A DNA stretch of 64,000 nucleotides from Clostridiaceae bacterium (lineage in GTDB: Bacteria; Bacillota; Clostridia; Peptostreptococcales; Peptostreptococcaceae): contig CABIVQ010000002.1 of NCBI GenBank assembly GCA_902362365.1, forward strand, positions 99,218-163,217, given 5' to 3'. Positions within the stretch are counted from its first letter, which is position 1; each line of letters opens with the position of its first letter. A model generated the notes under the pieces. It worked only from the letters and a program-made list of their open reading frames with translations, was not told where the DNA came from and made no database searches. Shown here piece after piece: positions 8,407 through 18,700 of this stretch. A program made the position numbers and the translations under genes.

Positions 8407-10251
8407 TTAACATAACCCCCTTGTAATGTCATTTGCATTTATTCCACATCCATGACATTGATGTCTGCAGTCTGGAGATACTTTATCTTCTCTTGCTTTT
8501 TCATTTTCTCTTATTAAGAATTTCTTAGTAACCCCTACATCTATGTGATCCCAAGGGAATACTTCTTCATAATTTCTTTCTCTGTTAGCATAGAATGCTA
8601 TATCAAGTCCATTCTTTTCCATAGCTTCTTTCCATGTATCTAAGTTGAAATACTCAGACCATCCGTCAAACTTAGCTCCAGCTTTGAATGCATCTAATAT
8701 AACTTTACCTATTCTTCTATCTCCTCTAGCCACAACAGCTTCCATTAAGCTAGTTTTTGAGTCATGGTAGTTATATTTTATATCTTTATTTTTTAATTTT
8801 TTAACTAAGTGTCTTTGCTTTTCTATAACTTCTTCAGTTAAGTCTTGTCCATGCCATTGGAATGGAGTAAATGGTTTTGGTACAAATGTTGATGTACTTA
8901 CAGTTACAGAGAAACTTCTTCTTAACTTTCCTCCATTAACATCTCTATAAGTATCTATAACATCATATGCAAGATTAGATATACCATCTAAATCATCATA
9001 AGTTTCAGTTGGAAGACCTATCATAAAGTATAATTTTACACTGTTCCATCCCATTTCAAATGCTTTTCTTGTAGCATTTTTTAAATCTTCTTCGCTTACA
9101 CCTTTATTAATAACATCTCTTAATCTTTGAGTTCCTGCTTCTGGTGCAAATGTAAGTCCTGATTTTCTTACTTGTTGTATTTTTTCTGCTATTTCCATAG
9201 AGAAGTTATCAAGTCTTAACGATGGTAAAGATATCCCTACATTTTGAGGAGTATACTCATCAACTAAAAAGTCTGTTAACTCTCTTAATTGGCTATAGTC
9301 ACTTGTACTTAATGATGATAATGATATTTCATCATATCCTGTATTTTTTACAAGCTTATCTACTATTTCTTTTAGCCTATCAACACTTTTTTCTCTTATC
9401 GGTCTGTATATCATACCAGCCTGACAGAATCTACATCCTCTTGTACATCCTCTGAATAATTCTAAAACAACTCTATTGTGTACAGTATCTATATAAGGAA
9501 CTATAAGCTTATCTGGATAATCTACAGTCTCTACATCTTTTATTATTCTCTTTTTAACCTTATCCGGAACACCTTCTCTATTAGGTTTTACTTCTTTAAC
9601 TGTTCCATCTTCATTGTATGTAACATCATAAAAACTTGGTATATAAACCCCTTCTATTTGAGCCACTTTTAATAAGAAGTCTTCTCTAGTAGTCTTATTT
9701 TTCTTCCATTCTTTATAAGCACTTATTACTTCTAAGTTAACTTCTTCACCTTCACCTAGTATTACTATATCTACAAAATCAGCTAGAGGCTCTACGTTAT
9801 ATGCACAAGGCCCTCCTACTAATATAAATGGATCATCTAATTCTCTTTCTTCTCTAAGTAAAGGTATATTAGCCAAGTCAAGTATATTTAATATATTTGT
9901 ATAAGAAAGTTCATATTGTAATGTAAATGTTACGAAATCAAAATTAGTTATAGGCTCTCTTGATTCTAATGCGAACATTGGTATATTTTTCTCTCTCATT
10001 ATATTTTCCATATCAACAGCTGGAGAATATACTCTTTCACAAAATACATCTTTATCTTTATTTATTACATGATAAAGAATATGACTTCCTAAGTGACTCA
10101 TCCCAACCTCATATAAATCAGGGAAGCAATGAGCATATCTTACTAAATTTTTGTTACTTGTATCTTTATGTATAGAATTTACTTCATTTCCAAGATATCT
10201 TGCAGGTTTTTCAACCTTTTTTAAAATTCTTCTTAAATCTACTTTACTCAT
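8407..10251 (-). CDS. TIGR03960-family B12-binding-like radical SAM protein
   Basis: A 614-residue protein. The N-terminal third resembles a B12-binding domain (YAHCFPDLYEVGMSHLG, ILGEGEEVNLE). The radical SAM cluster motif CxxxCxxC follows in RGCTRGCRFCQAG at about residue 275, then a TIM-barrel and a cysteine-rich tail (CRHQCHGCGIN). The family is widespread in Clostridia, paired with the DUF2344 partner downstream. The substrate is not established. GGAGG precedes the ATG by 8 bases. The stop overlaps the first candidate start of the next gene, indicating coupling. Confidence 0.9.
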   Translation of the reverse strand: MSKVDLRRILKKVEKPARYLGNEVNSIHKDTSNKNLVRYAHCFPDLYEVGMSHLGSHILYHVINKDKDVFCERVYSPAVDMENIMREKNIPMFALESREPITNFDFVTFTLQYELSYTNILNILDLANIPLLREERELDDPFILVGGPCAYNVEPLADFVDIVILGEGEEVNLEVISAYKEWKKNKTTREDFLLKVAQIEGVYIPSFYDVTYNEDGTVKEVKPNREGVPDKVKKRIIKDVETVDYPDKLIVPYIDTVHNRVVLELFRGCTRGCRFCQAGMIYRPIREKSVDRLKEIVDKLVKNTGYDEISLSSLSTSDYSQLRELTDFLVDEYTPQNVGISLPSLRLDNFSMEIAEKIQQVRKSGLTFAPEAGTQRLRDVINKGVSEEDLKNATRKAFEMGWNSVKLYFMIGLPTETYDDLDGISNLAYDVIDTYRDVNGGKLRRSFSVTVSTSTFVPKPFTPFQWHGQDLTEEVIEKQRHLVKKLKNKDIKYNYHDSKTSLMEAVVARGDRRIGKVILDAFKAGAKFDGWSEYFNLDTWKEAMEKNGLDIAFYANRERNYEEVFPWDHIDVGVTKKFLIRENEKAREDKVSPDCRHQCHGCGINANDITRGLC

Positions 10252-10544
10252 TTATTATTGAAACCTCCAATAAATTTATTGTTTTATATAAAAAGCATAA
10301 TTTTTATTATACACCATAATATATACATAATGTATCAAAATTTTATTTTTCCATATTTAAACTATTCTAAATATAGTTGTCTTATTTCCTATTTATGAAA
10401 TATTTACAGTTATTTTGATGAATTATTAATTGAGTATAAATCAATACTTTATAATAGATTATAATTTAAATTATTATTCTAAAATTTTATTTCTTAAAGA
10501 TCTTAATTAATATGTGACTTTATGTCATTAATAGAATTAAAAGC

Positions 10545-10573
10545 TTGACTATTGTTAAGAGAATCAATAATAT
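10545..10573 (+). promoter_or_regulatory. fprA promoter
   Basis: TTGACT (10545-10550) and TAATAT (10568-10573) are separated by 17 bases. The likely start is near 10580, giving a leader of about 75 bases before the AGGAGG site of fprA. Confidence 0.7.
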
Positions 10574-10598
10574 TTATATATCTGTTTATATTATTGAT
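10563..10598 (+). promoter_or_regulatory. Inverted repeat overlapping fprA -10 box
   Basis: Arms ATCAATAATAT (10563-10573) and ATATTATTGAT (10588-10598) match perfectly over 11 bases around a 14-base centre. The left arm contains the -10 box and the right arm covers the start region, as a repressor operator would. The binding protein is unknown. Confidence 0.5.
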
Positions 10599-10656
10599 AT
10601 ATGGGTATAAAATATACATATATATATAATTAGTTAATTTATTAGGAGGTTGTGTA

Positions 10657-11850
10657 ATGAGTAAAGTATTTGAAGTAAAAGAAGATATCTACTTTACAGG
10701 AGTTGTAGACAAGGATTTAAAGGTATTCGACATAATAATGGAAACTGAATTTGGTACAACTTATAATTCATATTTGTTAAAAGATGAAAAAACAGTTCTA
10801 TTTGATACGGTTAAACCAAATTTTAAAGATGAATTTATAAACAATATTTCAGAAGTAATTGATATAAAAGATATAGATTACGTGGTTATTCACCATACTG
10901 AACCAGATCATGCTGGTAGTTTAAAATATATTTTAGATATAAACCCTGACATAGAAGTATATTGTACAAAGGCTGCAAAGCTATACTTAGATGAACAAAT
11001 AAATAAACCATTTAAGTGTCATGTAATAAAAGATGGTGAAACTTTAAATATAGGTAAAAGAACACTAAGATTCATAACTGCACCTTTCTTACATTGGGCA
11101 GATACTATGTTTACTTATGTAGAAGAGGAAAAAACATTATTCACTTGCGATGCATTTGGATGTCATTTTGCAAATGTAGATGCTGACTGCGTAGATAGTG
11201 AAGATTATTTAAAATCAGCTAAACACTACTTTGATTGCATAGTTAAGCCATTCTCTAAGCATGTTTTAAATGCTGTAAATAAAGTTGTAGATTTAGGTAT
11301 AGAGTTTGATACGATATTAACATCTCATGGACCTATGTTGACTAAAGACCCAATGGCAGCTGTTAAAAGATATGTAGAATGGTCAACAGAAACAGTTGAA
11401 CATACTAATCAAAATCAAATTGCAATTTTCTACTTATCTGCATATACAAATACTTTATGCATGGCCAAAAAAATAGAAGAATCATTATTATCAGAAGGTG
11501 CTAAAGTTAAACTATATGACTTAGAAACTTTAAGCTTACAAGAAATGCATGATGCTGTAGTAATGTCTAAAGTAATATTACTAGGTTCAACAACAATAAA
11601 CAAAACAATGGTTAAACCAATGTGGGACTTATTCTCAGTAATTGACCCAATGGCAAACCAAGGTAAAATAGCTGGTGTATTTGGTTCTTACGGATGGAGC
11701 GGTGAAGGTATATCAATGGCAGAAAACAACTTAAAAGCGATGATGTTCAAGATGCCAGTACCAGCACTTAAAAAGAAATTCTTCCCATCTGAAGATACAT
11801 TCCAAGAATGTATAGAATTCGGTAAAGAATTTGCAAAATTAGTTAAATAA
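10657..11850 (+). CDS. fprA: A-type flavoprotein (flavodiiron protein)
   Basis: A 397-residue flavodiiron protein that reduces O2 to water and/or NO to N2O in anaerobes. The N-terminal metallo-beta-lactamase domain carries the diiron ligands H80-x-E82-x-D84-H85 (HHTEPDHAGS), then FLHWADTMF, CDAFGCH and LTSHGPM. The C-terminal flavodoxin domain (from about 250) has the FMN-binding loops GSTTINKT and FGSYGWSGEG. No rubredoxin domain is fused. AGGAGG precedes the ATG. It is monocistronic, with its own promoter and a strong terminator. In this organism it probably protects against oxygen at the gut mucosa. Confidence 0.94.
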   Translation: MSKVFEVKEDIYFTGVVDKDLKVFDIIMETEFGTTYNSYLLKDEKTVLFDTVKPNFKDEFINNISEVIDIKDIDYVVIHHTEPDHAGSLKYILDINPDIEVYCTKAAKLYLDEQINKPFKCHVIKDGETLNIGKRTLRFITAPFLHWADTMFTYVEEEKTLFTCDAFGCHFANVDADCVDSEDYLKSAKHYFDCIVKPFSKHVLNAVNKVVDLGIEFDTILTSHGPMLTKDPMAAVKRYVEWSTETVEHTNQNQIAIFYLSAYTNTLCMAKKIEESLLSEGAKVKLYDLETLSLQEMHDAVVMSKVILLGSTTINKTMVKPMWDLFSVIDPMANQGKIAGVFGSYGWSGEGISMAENNLKAMMFKMPVPALKKKFFPSEDTFQECIEFGKEFAKLVK

Positions 11851-11922
11851 TATATATAACAAGATATATAAAACTCTAAGATTTATTTTCTTATTTAAAA
11901 TAATAATACAATTTTAGACACT

Positions 11923-11968
11923 AAATAAAGTGATACTATTAAAATATTTTATTAGTATCACTTTATTT
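11923..11968 (+). terminator. fprA terminator
   Basis: A 16-bp stem, AAATAAAGTGATACTA (11923-11938) with TAGTATCACTTTATTT (11953-11968), around an AT-rich loop. Confidence 0.85.
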
Positions 11969-12227
11969 AATATAATCGCTTCCATTTCTATAATCTTAAT
12001 TACATTAAAACATAAAATTTAACTCTTAAACTTTATTAGTAATTTTTAAGCTAATATTTACTAATCATATATTAAGCGTAATATTATTCCAATTTTCTTT
12101 AGTAAATAAAATAAGAGCTACCCATAATGATAACTAAATAATAGTCATTAAAATAAGTAACTCTTACATTTATTCTTTTTTACTCTACTAAATACCATTC
12201 TAGTATTTAGAAAAGTAGTTCTAATCC
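11969..12227. other. Intergenic region between fprA and mgsA
   Basis: Part of a gene-free stretch of about 380 bases between convergent genes. It contains one terminator on each side and otherwise AT-rich sequence with no coding frame or RNA gene that I can recognise. Confidence 0.5.
12112..12166 (-). terminator. Probable terminator after mgsA operon
   Basis: An imperfect hairpin, TAAGAGcTAC (12112-12121) with GTAaCTCTTA (12157-12166), with an inner paired section. On the minus strand it is followed by TTTTATTTAC. It would end the long shape/division operon. Confidence 0.5.
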
Positions 12228-12641
12228 TTAAACTCTTTGGCTAGTAGTTTTTCTAACTTCTCTCCAAGATAATTCACCTCTGTCTAGAGCTTTTATAAAT
12301 ATCTCAGCTGATGCTAAATTTGTAGCTACAGGAACATGATAAACATCACATAATCTAACTAAAGCTTGTATATCTGGTTCATGAGCTTGAGATGTAAGAG
12401 GATCTCTTAAAAAGATCACTAAATCTATATCTTGACTAACAATTAAAGAACCAATTTGCTGATCGCCTCCAAGTGGACCAGATGCTAATCTAGTAATCTT
12501 AAGTTCTGTCTCATCCATTATTCTCTTACCTGTTGTTCCAGTTGCATATAAGCCATATTTTTCTAATATTCTTTCATATGCTATACAAAACCCTATCATC
12601 ATATTTTTCATTTCATCATGTGCTACTAATGCTATATTCAT
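12228..12641 (-). CDS. mgsA: Methylglyoxal synthase
   Basis: A 137-residue enzyme converting dihydroxyacetone phosphate to methylglyoxal and phosphate. Visible motifs are the phosphate-binding ALVAHDEMK at the N terminus, ATGTTGKRI, and the catalytic [11 protein letters not shown]. Then comes [14 protein letters not shown], with the catalytic Asp and His region. The length is typical for the short form. AGGAGAAGGGG precedes the ATG. It follows rodA by 24 bases at the end of the shape operon, as in related Clostridia. A glyoxalase at 29235 and the DHAP-producing fucose pathway are functionally linked. Confidence 0.94.
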   Translation of the reverse strand: MNIALVAHDEMKNMMIGFCIAYERILEKYGLYATGTTGKRIMDETELKITRLASGPLGGDQQIGSLIVSQDIDLVIFLRDPLTSQAHEPDIQALVRLCDVYHVPVATNLASAEIFIKALDRGELSWREVRKTTSQRV

Positions 12642-12665
12642 ATATTCCCCTTCTCCTTTATAATG

Positions 12666-13784
12666 CTAAAAATTTATTTTTTTCTTTCTCATACACACAT
12701 TTAAAACTAATCCTAAGTTAGCTAATGAGGTTAATAATGAACTACCTCCATAACTTATAAATGGCAATGTTACTCCCGTGACAGGAATAAGTGCTACTGT
12801 CATACCTATATTTTGGATAATCTGGTATGCAAACATGCTCATTACTCCTACAACAATTAATGTTCCATAAAAATCTTTAGCCTCTCTAGCTATAACTAAC
12901 ATTCTTAGTAAGAATACAATATATAAGGCTATGACTAAAGTCATTCCCCATACACCTAGCTCTTCTCCTATAACAGCAAATATAAAATCACTATCTTGAA
13001 CTGGTAAAAAATCATTTTGGCTTTGACTTCCGTTATATAACCCTTTTCCACCAAAACCACCTGATCCTATGGCAATCATAGATTGTATAACCTGATAGTT
13101 TCCTTCATAACTTGGGTCATCAGGATGAAGAAAGGCTTCTATTCTTAATTTTTGATGTGACGCCATCATCATATACATAATTGGTAATGAGACTAATGCT
13201 ATTATAATAGCTCTTTTTATTAATTTTATATCTAAACCTGCTGTAAATAACATCCCTGCTATTATACAACAGAAAACTATAGCAGTTCCTAAATCTGGTT
13301 GAGCAAATAATAAACCTATAAAAGGAAATGCATAAATAACTAAAGGTATTATCTCTTTCAAGTTATTTAATTTTCCTTTTTTAGACTCAACTATCTTAGC
13401 ATAACTAAGTATAAATGTAAGTTTAACTAATTCTGATGTTTGAAAATCTAGGGGACCTATTTTTAGCCACGATACGGCTCCACCTCTATTTTGCCCTAAT
13501 CCTGGTACTAGCACAACTGCCAAAAGTAATAAACTAACTAAATAAAGTCCCTTGTAATATTTACCTAAAAAATTATAATCTAAACAAAGAATTCCAATTA
13601 TCATAATCATGCCTAGTATAAATGCTAATCCTTGTTTATATAACTGGCTATAGTCACCTGTTTCATTTACGTGTGTCGCACTACTCAATACAACAATTCC
13701 AAAGCAAAATATAGCTAATACGGTAATTATCAATTTCCAGTCTAATTCTTTAATTAATTTAAGTGTATTCTTGTATGTAAGCAA
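12666..13784 (-). CDS. rodA: Rod-shape determining SEDS protein RodA
   Basis: A 372-residue polytopic membrane protein of the SEDS family, a peptidoglycan glycosyltransferase working with a class B PBP. About ten transmembrane segments are evident. Conserved stretches include QPDLGTA, FLPVQDSDFIFAVIGEELG and GVTLPFISYGGSS. Its place in an operon with mreBCD and mrdA argues for RodA rather than FtsW or SpoVE. The start is a TTG at 13784, four bases after a GGTGA ribosome binding site. A hairpin at 13820-13858 separates it from minE and may tune its expression. Confidence 0.9.
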   Translation of the reverse strand: MLTYKNTLKLIKELDWKLIITVLAIFCFGIVVLSSATHVNETGDYSQLYKQGLAFILGMIMIIGILCLDYNFLGKYYKGLYLVSLLLLAVVLVPGLGQNRGGAVSWLKIGPLDFQTSELVKLTFILSYAKIVESKKGKLNNLKEIIPLVIYAFPFIGLLFAQPDLGTAIVFCCIIAGMLFTAGLDIKLIKRAIIIALVSLPIMYMMMASHQKLRIEAFLHPDDPSYEGNYQVIQSMIAIGSGGFGGKGLYNGSQSQNDFLPVQDSDFIFAVIGEELGVWGMTLVIALYIVFLLRMLVIAREAKDFYGTLIVVGVMSMFAYQIIQNIGMTVALIPVTGVTLPFISYGGSSLLTSLANLGLVLNVCMRKKKINF

Positions 13785-13819
13785 TTTATCACCGTCTTTC
13801 CACTCTTTCGCATATAACC

Positions 13820-13858
13820 AAATAAGGGGAATATATCATATGATACCCCCCCTTATTT
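13820..13858 (-). terminator. Hairpin between minE and rodA
   Basis: Arms AAATAAGGGG (13820-13829) and CCCCTTATTT (13849-13858) around a palindromic ATATCATATGATA-type loop. The T-run after it is short (TTATTT), so it may act as an attenuator rather than a full stop. Confidence 0.5.
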
Positions 13859-13861
13859 AAA

Positions 13862-14146
13862 TTACATCATTCTTTCTTTTATATTCTTTAAAGGTATATT
13901 TGCTACCAGTGCAGATACTGGCATGTCATCATCTTCCCCTCTTGATTTAGACATTTTTATTTCTAGACCATTTTCTTCTATCTCTGCATAATTTGCTATA
14001 ACCTTTAGAATATCATCTTTTATCAAATCTAAAAGTTGAGGAGAACAATCCACCCTATCATGTACCAAAACTAATTTTAATCTTTCCTTGGCAACAGATT
14101 TACTAGATTTAGACTCATTAGAGAAAACTTTAAATATATCTAACAT
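13862..14146 (-). CDS. minE: Cell division topological specificity factor MinE
   Basis: A 94-residue MinE. The N-terminal MLDIFKVFSN is the membrane-targeting and anti-MinCD region. RLKLVLVHDRVDCSPQLLDLIKDDILKVIANY is the contact helix and dimerisation core, of which LVHDR and the following acidic helix are diagnostic. It stimulates MinD ATPase and drives Min oscillation. AGGGAGGA precedes the ATG. It follows minD by 17 bases and is the last gene of minCDE. Confidence 0.95.
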   Translation of the reverse strand: MLDIFKVFSNESKSSKSVAKERLKLVLVHDRVDCSPQLLDLIKDDILKVIANYAEIEENGLEIKMSKSRGEDDDMPVSALVANIPLKNIKERMM

Positions 14147-14163
14147 GGATGATTCCTCCCTTC

Positions 14164-14961
14164 TTATTTAGCCATACCAAGCATTTTTTTAATTTTACTA
14201 AAAAGCGTATTATCACTTTCTACTTCTATTAAAGGGATATCTTCACCTAATATTCTTTTAGCTATATTTTTATAAGCTTGTCCTGCAAGAGATTTTGAAT
14301 CAAGTATTGCTGGTTCACCTTTATTAGTAGATACTATTATACTTTCATCATCTGGAACTAAACCTAATAGATCTATAGCAAGTATCTCTAATATATCTTG
14401 CTTGTCCATCATATCTCCACGTCTAACCATATCTTGTCTAATTCTATTAATTACTAATCTTATATCTTTTATTTCATTAGCTTCTAATAATCCTATTATT
14501 CTATCTGCATCTCTTACTGCAGATACTTCTGGATTCGTAACTACTATAGCTCTAGTAGCTCCTGCAACAGCATTTTTAAATCCTTGTTCTATACCTGCTG
14601 GGCAGTCTATTAATATAAAATCAAAAGACTCTTTTAACTTTTCACATAAATCTTCCATTTGTTCTACGGATACTGCATTTTTATCTCTTGTTTGTGCAGC
14701 TGGCAATAGATATAGATTATCAAATCTTTTATCTTTTATTAAAGCTTGTTTAAGTCTACACGTTCCTTCTACAACATCTACTATGTCATAAACTATTCTA
14801 TTTTCAAGACCCATAACTACATCTAAATTTCTAAGTCCGATATCTGCATCAACTATAACAGTCTTTTTATTTTCTAAACTTAGAGCAGTTCCTAAGTTTG
14901 CTGCAGTAGTAGTTTTTCCAACTCCACCTTTGCCTGATGTTATAACTATAACTTCACTCAT
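14164..14961 (-). CDS. minD: Septum site-determining ATPase MinD
   Basis: A 265-residue ParA/MinD ATPase. The deviant Walker A motif GKGGVGKTT is at residues 10-18. DADIGLRNLDVVMG, FILIDCPAGIEQG (Walker B region) and RDADRIIGLL follow. The C-terminal amphipathic end (SKIKKMLGMAK) is the membrane-targeting helix. With MinC it blocks polar FtsZ ring assembly. GGGGG lies before the ATG. Confidence 0.96.
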   Translation of the reverse strand: MSEVIVITSGKGGVGKTTTAANLGTALSLENKKTVIVDADIGLRNLDVVMGLENRIVYDIVDVVEGTCRLKQALIKDKRFDNLYLLPAAQTRDKNAVSVEQMEDLCEKLKESFDFILIDCPAGIEQGFKNAVAGATRAIVVTNPEVSAVRDADRIIGLLEANEIKDIRLVINRIRQDMVRRGDMMDKQDILEILAIDLLGLVPDDESIIVSTNKGEPAILDSKSLAGQAYKNIAKRILGEDIPLIEVESDNTLFSKIKKMLGMAK

Positions 14962-14987
14962 AATACTACCCCCTATGGATTTCTTTC

Positions 14988-15668
14988 TTATTTTATTGTT
15001 TTGGATAAGTAACTTTCTATTACTATCCTGCCTTTACTTACAAAGGCTATTTCTGGGCTAATTTCTTTCTTATCTTCAAAGCTATCATCATCTGGTGCTT
15101 CTGCAATGTTACCCGCAATTTGAAGCACTTTCGGATTTAAGGAGTTTGCAACTACATAAGCATTTTCATTTTCCATAGCACCTGCATGTATAAATCCAGT
15201 TACACTTCCCATGACAATAACATTACCTCCTGCAACTACTCTAGCTCCAGAACTTATATCCCCCATGACAACTGTATTTCCTTTTGAATTAATTTGAGAA
15301 CCTGGTTTCATATCCTTCATTACGACAACATCTCCGTCAAATTCTATATTTTCACCAGATCTTAGATTGCTTACATATTTAGTTTGAAAATTACTGCACT
15401 TTAATTCTTCATCTTCTTCTATAAACTCAATATCAAACCTAGATGTAATATCATGCTTTAACTCTAACATTTGAATATCACTTAAGTAGTCACAGTTAAT
15501 AGCACATATTTTAGCCCCGTTAAAAAAACCTACCGAGGTCTCTAATCTATCTATTACACCATTTCTTATCTCATCAAAAGGTACAACCTTCTTAATATTT
15601 AAAATTATCCCTCTTTTATTTCCTTTGAATTCAACTAATTCTTTAGGAGTAAAATTTCTCAAAGACAT
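14988..15668 (-). CDS. minC: Septum site-determining protein MinC
   Basis: A 226-residue FtsZ inhibitor. The N-terminal half is the MinC_N domain. The C-terminal beta-helix domain shows the repeated glycine-rich turns GDVVVMKDMKPGSQINSKG, GNTVVMGDISSGARV and GNVIVMGSVTGFIHAGA, the MinD- and FtsZ-binding face. The sequence ends with a basic KTIK. GGAGG precedes the ATG. It opens minCDE, 60 bases after mrdA. Confidence 0.94.
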   Translation of the reverse strand: MSLRNFTPKELVEFKGNKRGIILNIKKVVPFDEIRNGVIDRLETSVGFFNGAKICAINCDYLSDIQMLELKHDITSRFDIEFIEEDEELKCSNFQTKYVSNLRSGENIEFDGDVVVMKDMKPGSQINSKGNTVVMGDISSGARVVAGGNVIVMGSVTGFIHAGAMENENAYVVANSLNPKVLQIAGNIAEAPDDDSFEDKKEISPEIAFVSKGRIVIESYLSKTIK

Positions 15669-15727
15669 AACAACCTCCAGAGTGATATCATGTTATTTAT
15701 ATTCTTCACAAACCGTCTTTAATCCTT

Positions 15728-18700
15728 CTAATTTTTGATTTGTGAACCAAAATTTATATTTTTTTCTTCATTTGTAGTATTTTCATCTTCATCTGTGTTC
15801 TTATCAGTCGTTTTCTCTGTGTCTTTATTGAATCCCATATAAGCTCCAATTACTTCTCTTACAGGTAATAACGCATATGAACTCTCATTACCCTGAGGTA
15901 TCATAGCTACAACAGCTATTTCTGGATCATCTGCCGGAGCAAAAGCAACAGTCCATGCAAAGGCATCATAATCAGATTTAAATTTATCTATTACAGTATC
16001 AGTAGCCTTAGGATTTAACTGCTGTATAGCTTTTCTTAAATAAGATGCCATTAGTTTATCATTATCATAATCTAATTTTACACTTACACCTTCAGCTAAT
16101 TCATCTTCTAATGACTTTCTTTCTTTTTCATCTAATTTATTATCTTTCAACTGCTCTTTAATTTCATTTTCTCTTTCTTTTGACAATTCTTTTTCTCTTT
16201 CTTTTATCAGTTCCTCTGAAAGAGCTATAGCTTCATCTTTTGATACACCATAAGTTCCCATATGATCAATTAAATATTGATACTCATCAGAAGTAGGTAT
16301 TTTACCACTTTTTTCAGCTGTACCAGTTTTAGCTGCAACAGATACTGGCAATGTTCCAAAAACAGATTTAGCACTACTTAAAGTAGCCATTTGTTTCATA
16401 CCTTGTACTAGATCTTTTAGGTTATCACTATTTTTAAAATCTATTTTTTCTGATTTGTTAGTATCTTCAACAACTGTTTTATAATCACTAGATATAGTTT
16501 TTTTAACTACAGATAATTCAACTAAATTACCACCATTAGCTATAGCTGCTACATATCTAGCCATCTGGGCTGGAGTATATGCATTTTCACCTTGTCCTAT
16601 CGAAAGGTTGAATGTATCAGCAGTACCCCATTTAGCAAACTTAAGATAGTTGAAAACTATATTATCAGCAAAACCTTCAGCTAAATCTTCTTTAACTTTT
16701 AACTTAATTAATCTGTTTATAACTTCTACTCTACCTGGTGTATTTTCCTCAGCAGCCCATCCTACAATTTCATCAATCCTAGCTTCAAATTCTTTCGGAT
16801 TTTTCTCTTTTGTTATATCAGTAAAGGCTTCACCCATATTTTTTTCTAAATATGATCTTAATAAAGTTTGTGTTGATTTAAGCTTTTGTTCTGTTGTTGG
16901 AACATGCCCTGGTATTTCCTCTATTTCATCAACTAAACCTGTAGCTTCATCTAATCCAAATAATTTAGCGTACTCTAAAATTTTATCTGGTCCCATATTT
17001 ATACCTAAATCTGAACCAGTACCTAAGTACTTACCTGTACCTATTGTGTAGAAGTATATATTACAAGATTCTTGTATAGCTTTATATAAATTTGTAATGC
17101 CATGATTACGCTTAGATTTATGCCATATATAATCTGCAAACTTTCTTTCTCCATATTTTATCATACCTGGATCATTTATAGCATAGTTAGGATTTAACCC
17201 ATTTTCTAAAGCAGCCATACCTGTTATCATTTTAAATGTAGAACCAGGTTGGAATACACCTTGAGTAACTAAATTTAACAATTTACTTGGGGATAATGAA
17301 TCATTTTTGTTTTCAGGCTCAAGGTCAGCATATTCAGAATAAGATATACTACCTTTTGTAAATAAGTTAGGGTCATATGATGGATAACTAACTGAAGCTA
17401 ATACATCTCCAGTGTTAACATCTATTGCAATCAGTGCACCTGATTTTGCATTTGGTGCAGTACCACCACCACTTTTATCTCCATACTGACTCTTAAATGT
17501 ACCACCAGTTCTAGCATACTCTATAGTTCTCTTTAAAGAGTCTTCTGCAACTTCTTGTAAATTTTTATCTAAACTTAGATAAACTGTATCTCCTGATTTT
17601 GGCTCTGATACTTCAATTTCCTTTGTTATTTTACCAACAGCATCAACTTGTACCTTTTTGTATCCATCTGTACCACGCAATTTACTTTCATAGTTTTTTT
17701 CTATCCCTGCTAATCCTACTAAATCACTTTTTAAGTATCCTTTTTCTAAATACTCTGATTCTTTAGTAGAAGGAATTTTTCCTATATGACCTAAAATATG
17801 TCCTGCAAGTGTTCCATTAGGATAATATCTAACAGGTTCATTTGCTATAGATACACCAGGCAGCTCCATAAGATTTTCTTCAATTTGAGATATAGTCGAT
17901 TCACTTATATCTTGAGCAATTGTCACCGGATTATATCTAGAATAACCTTGTGATTTCAATAAATCTCTAACTACAAGTACCTTCCTAGCATCCGCATCAC
18001 TCATACCTTCATTTAATGGCATGCTAGTTTTTGTTTTACCAGTTTTAGCACTATAATAATCTTTTATCTTATCAAAAGCATCTTTAGCACTAATATCCTT
18101 TTCATTTATTTTATATGATGCTAGCCAATCTATTTTATTTTTTTCTTGAGTAAATACCCATTTGCTAACAAGAATTGGAGGGTATTCTCCATTCTTATTT
18201 AATTTAGCTTGTAACTTTGATGCTTCTAGTCTCTTATCTTCTTGTGATAAAACACCTTCCTCAATCAACTTATCTACTAAATAATAAAAACTTTCTTTTG
18301 CATTTAAATTTTGTGGAATTCCTTCGGAATCTTTATATTCAGCTATATCCTTATCGTACGTATAATAATATTTCCCATTTTCAATATATATAGGAAATTC
18401 ATCCTTATATTCTTCTTTGTTTTTTTCTAAAAGATTAATTAATTTTAAGGATATCTCATTAGCCATACTATTTTTATTTGAGTCGGTCTTACTTATACCA
18501 TCTGCTGAAACTTGAACAGTAAACTGGTTTTTTGTTGTAGCCAAAATCTTCCCATTTTTATCCCTTATATCTCCTCGTGGAGCTTTTATAGGCAGCTCTT
18601 TGTATGTTTTGTTTTCAGCTAATTCAGTATAATGTTCATATTTAAATACAGTCATATATAGTATTTTAACTAAGATAACTGCAAATACTACTAATAACAT

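Larger units (their letters stand above)
10252..10656. other. Divergent promoter region between radical SAM gene and fprA
   Basis: About 405 gene-free bases between divergent genes. It holds the fprA promoter and its overlapping palindrome (annotated separately). On the other side it must hold the minus-strand promoter for the 10251 gene, which I cannot place with confidence. No coding frame or RNA gene was recognised. Confidence 0.6.
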
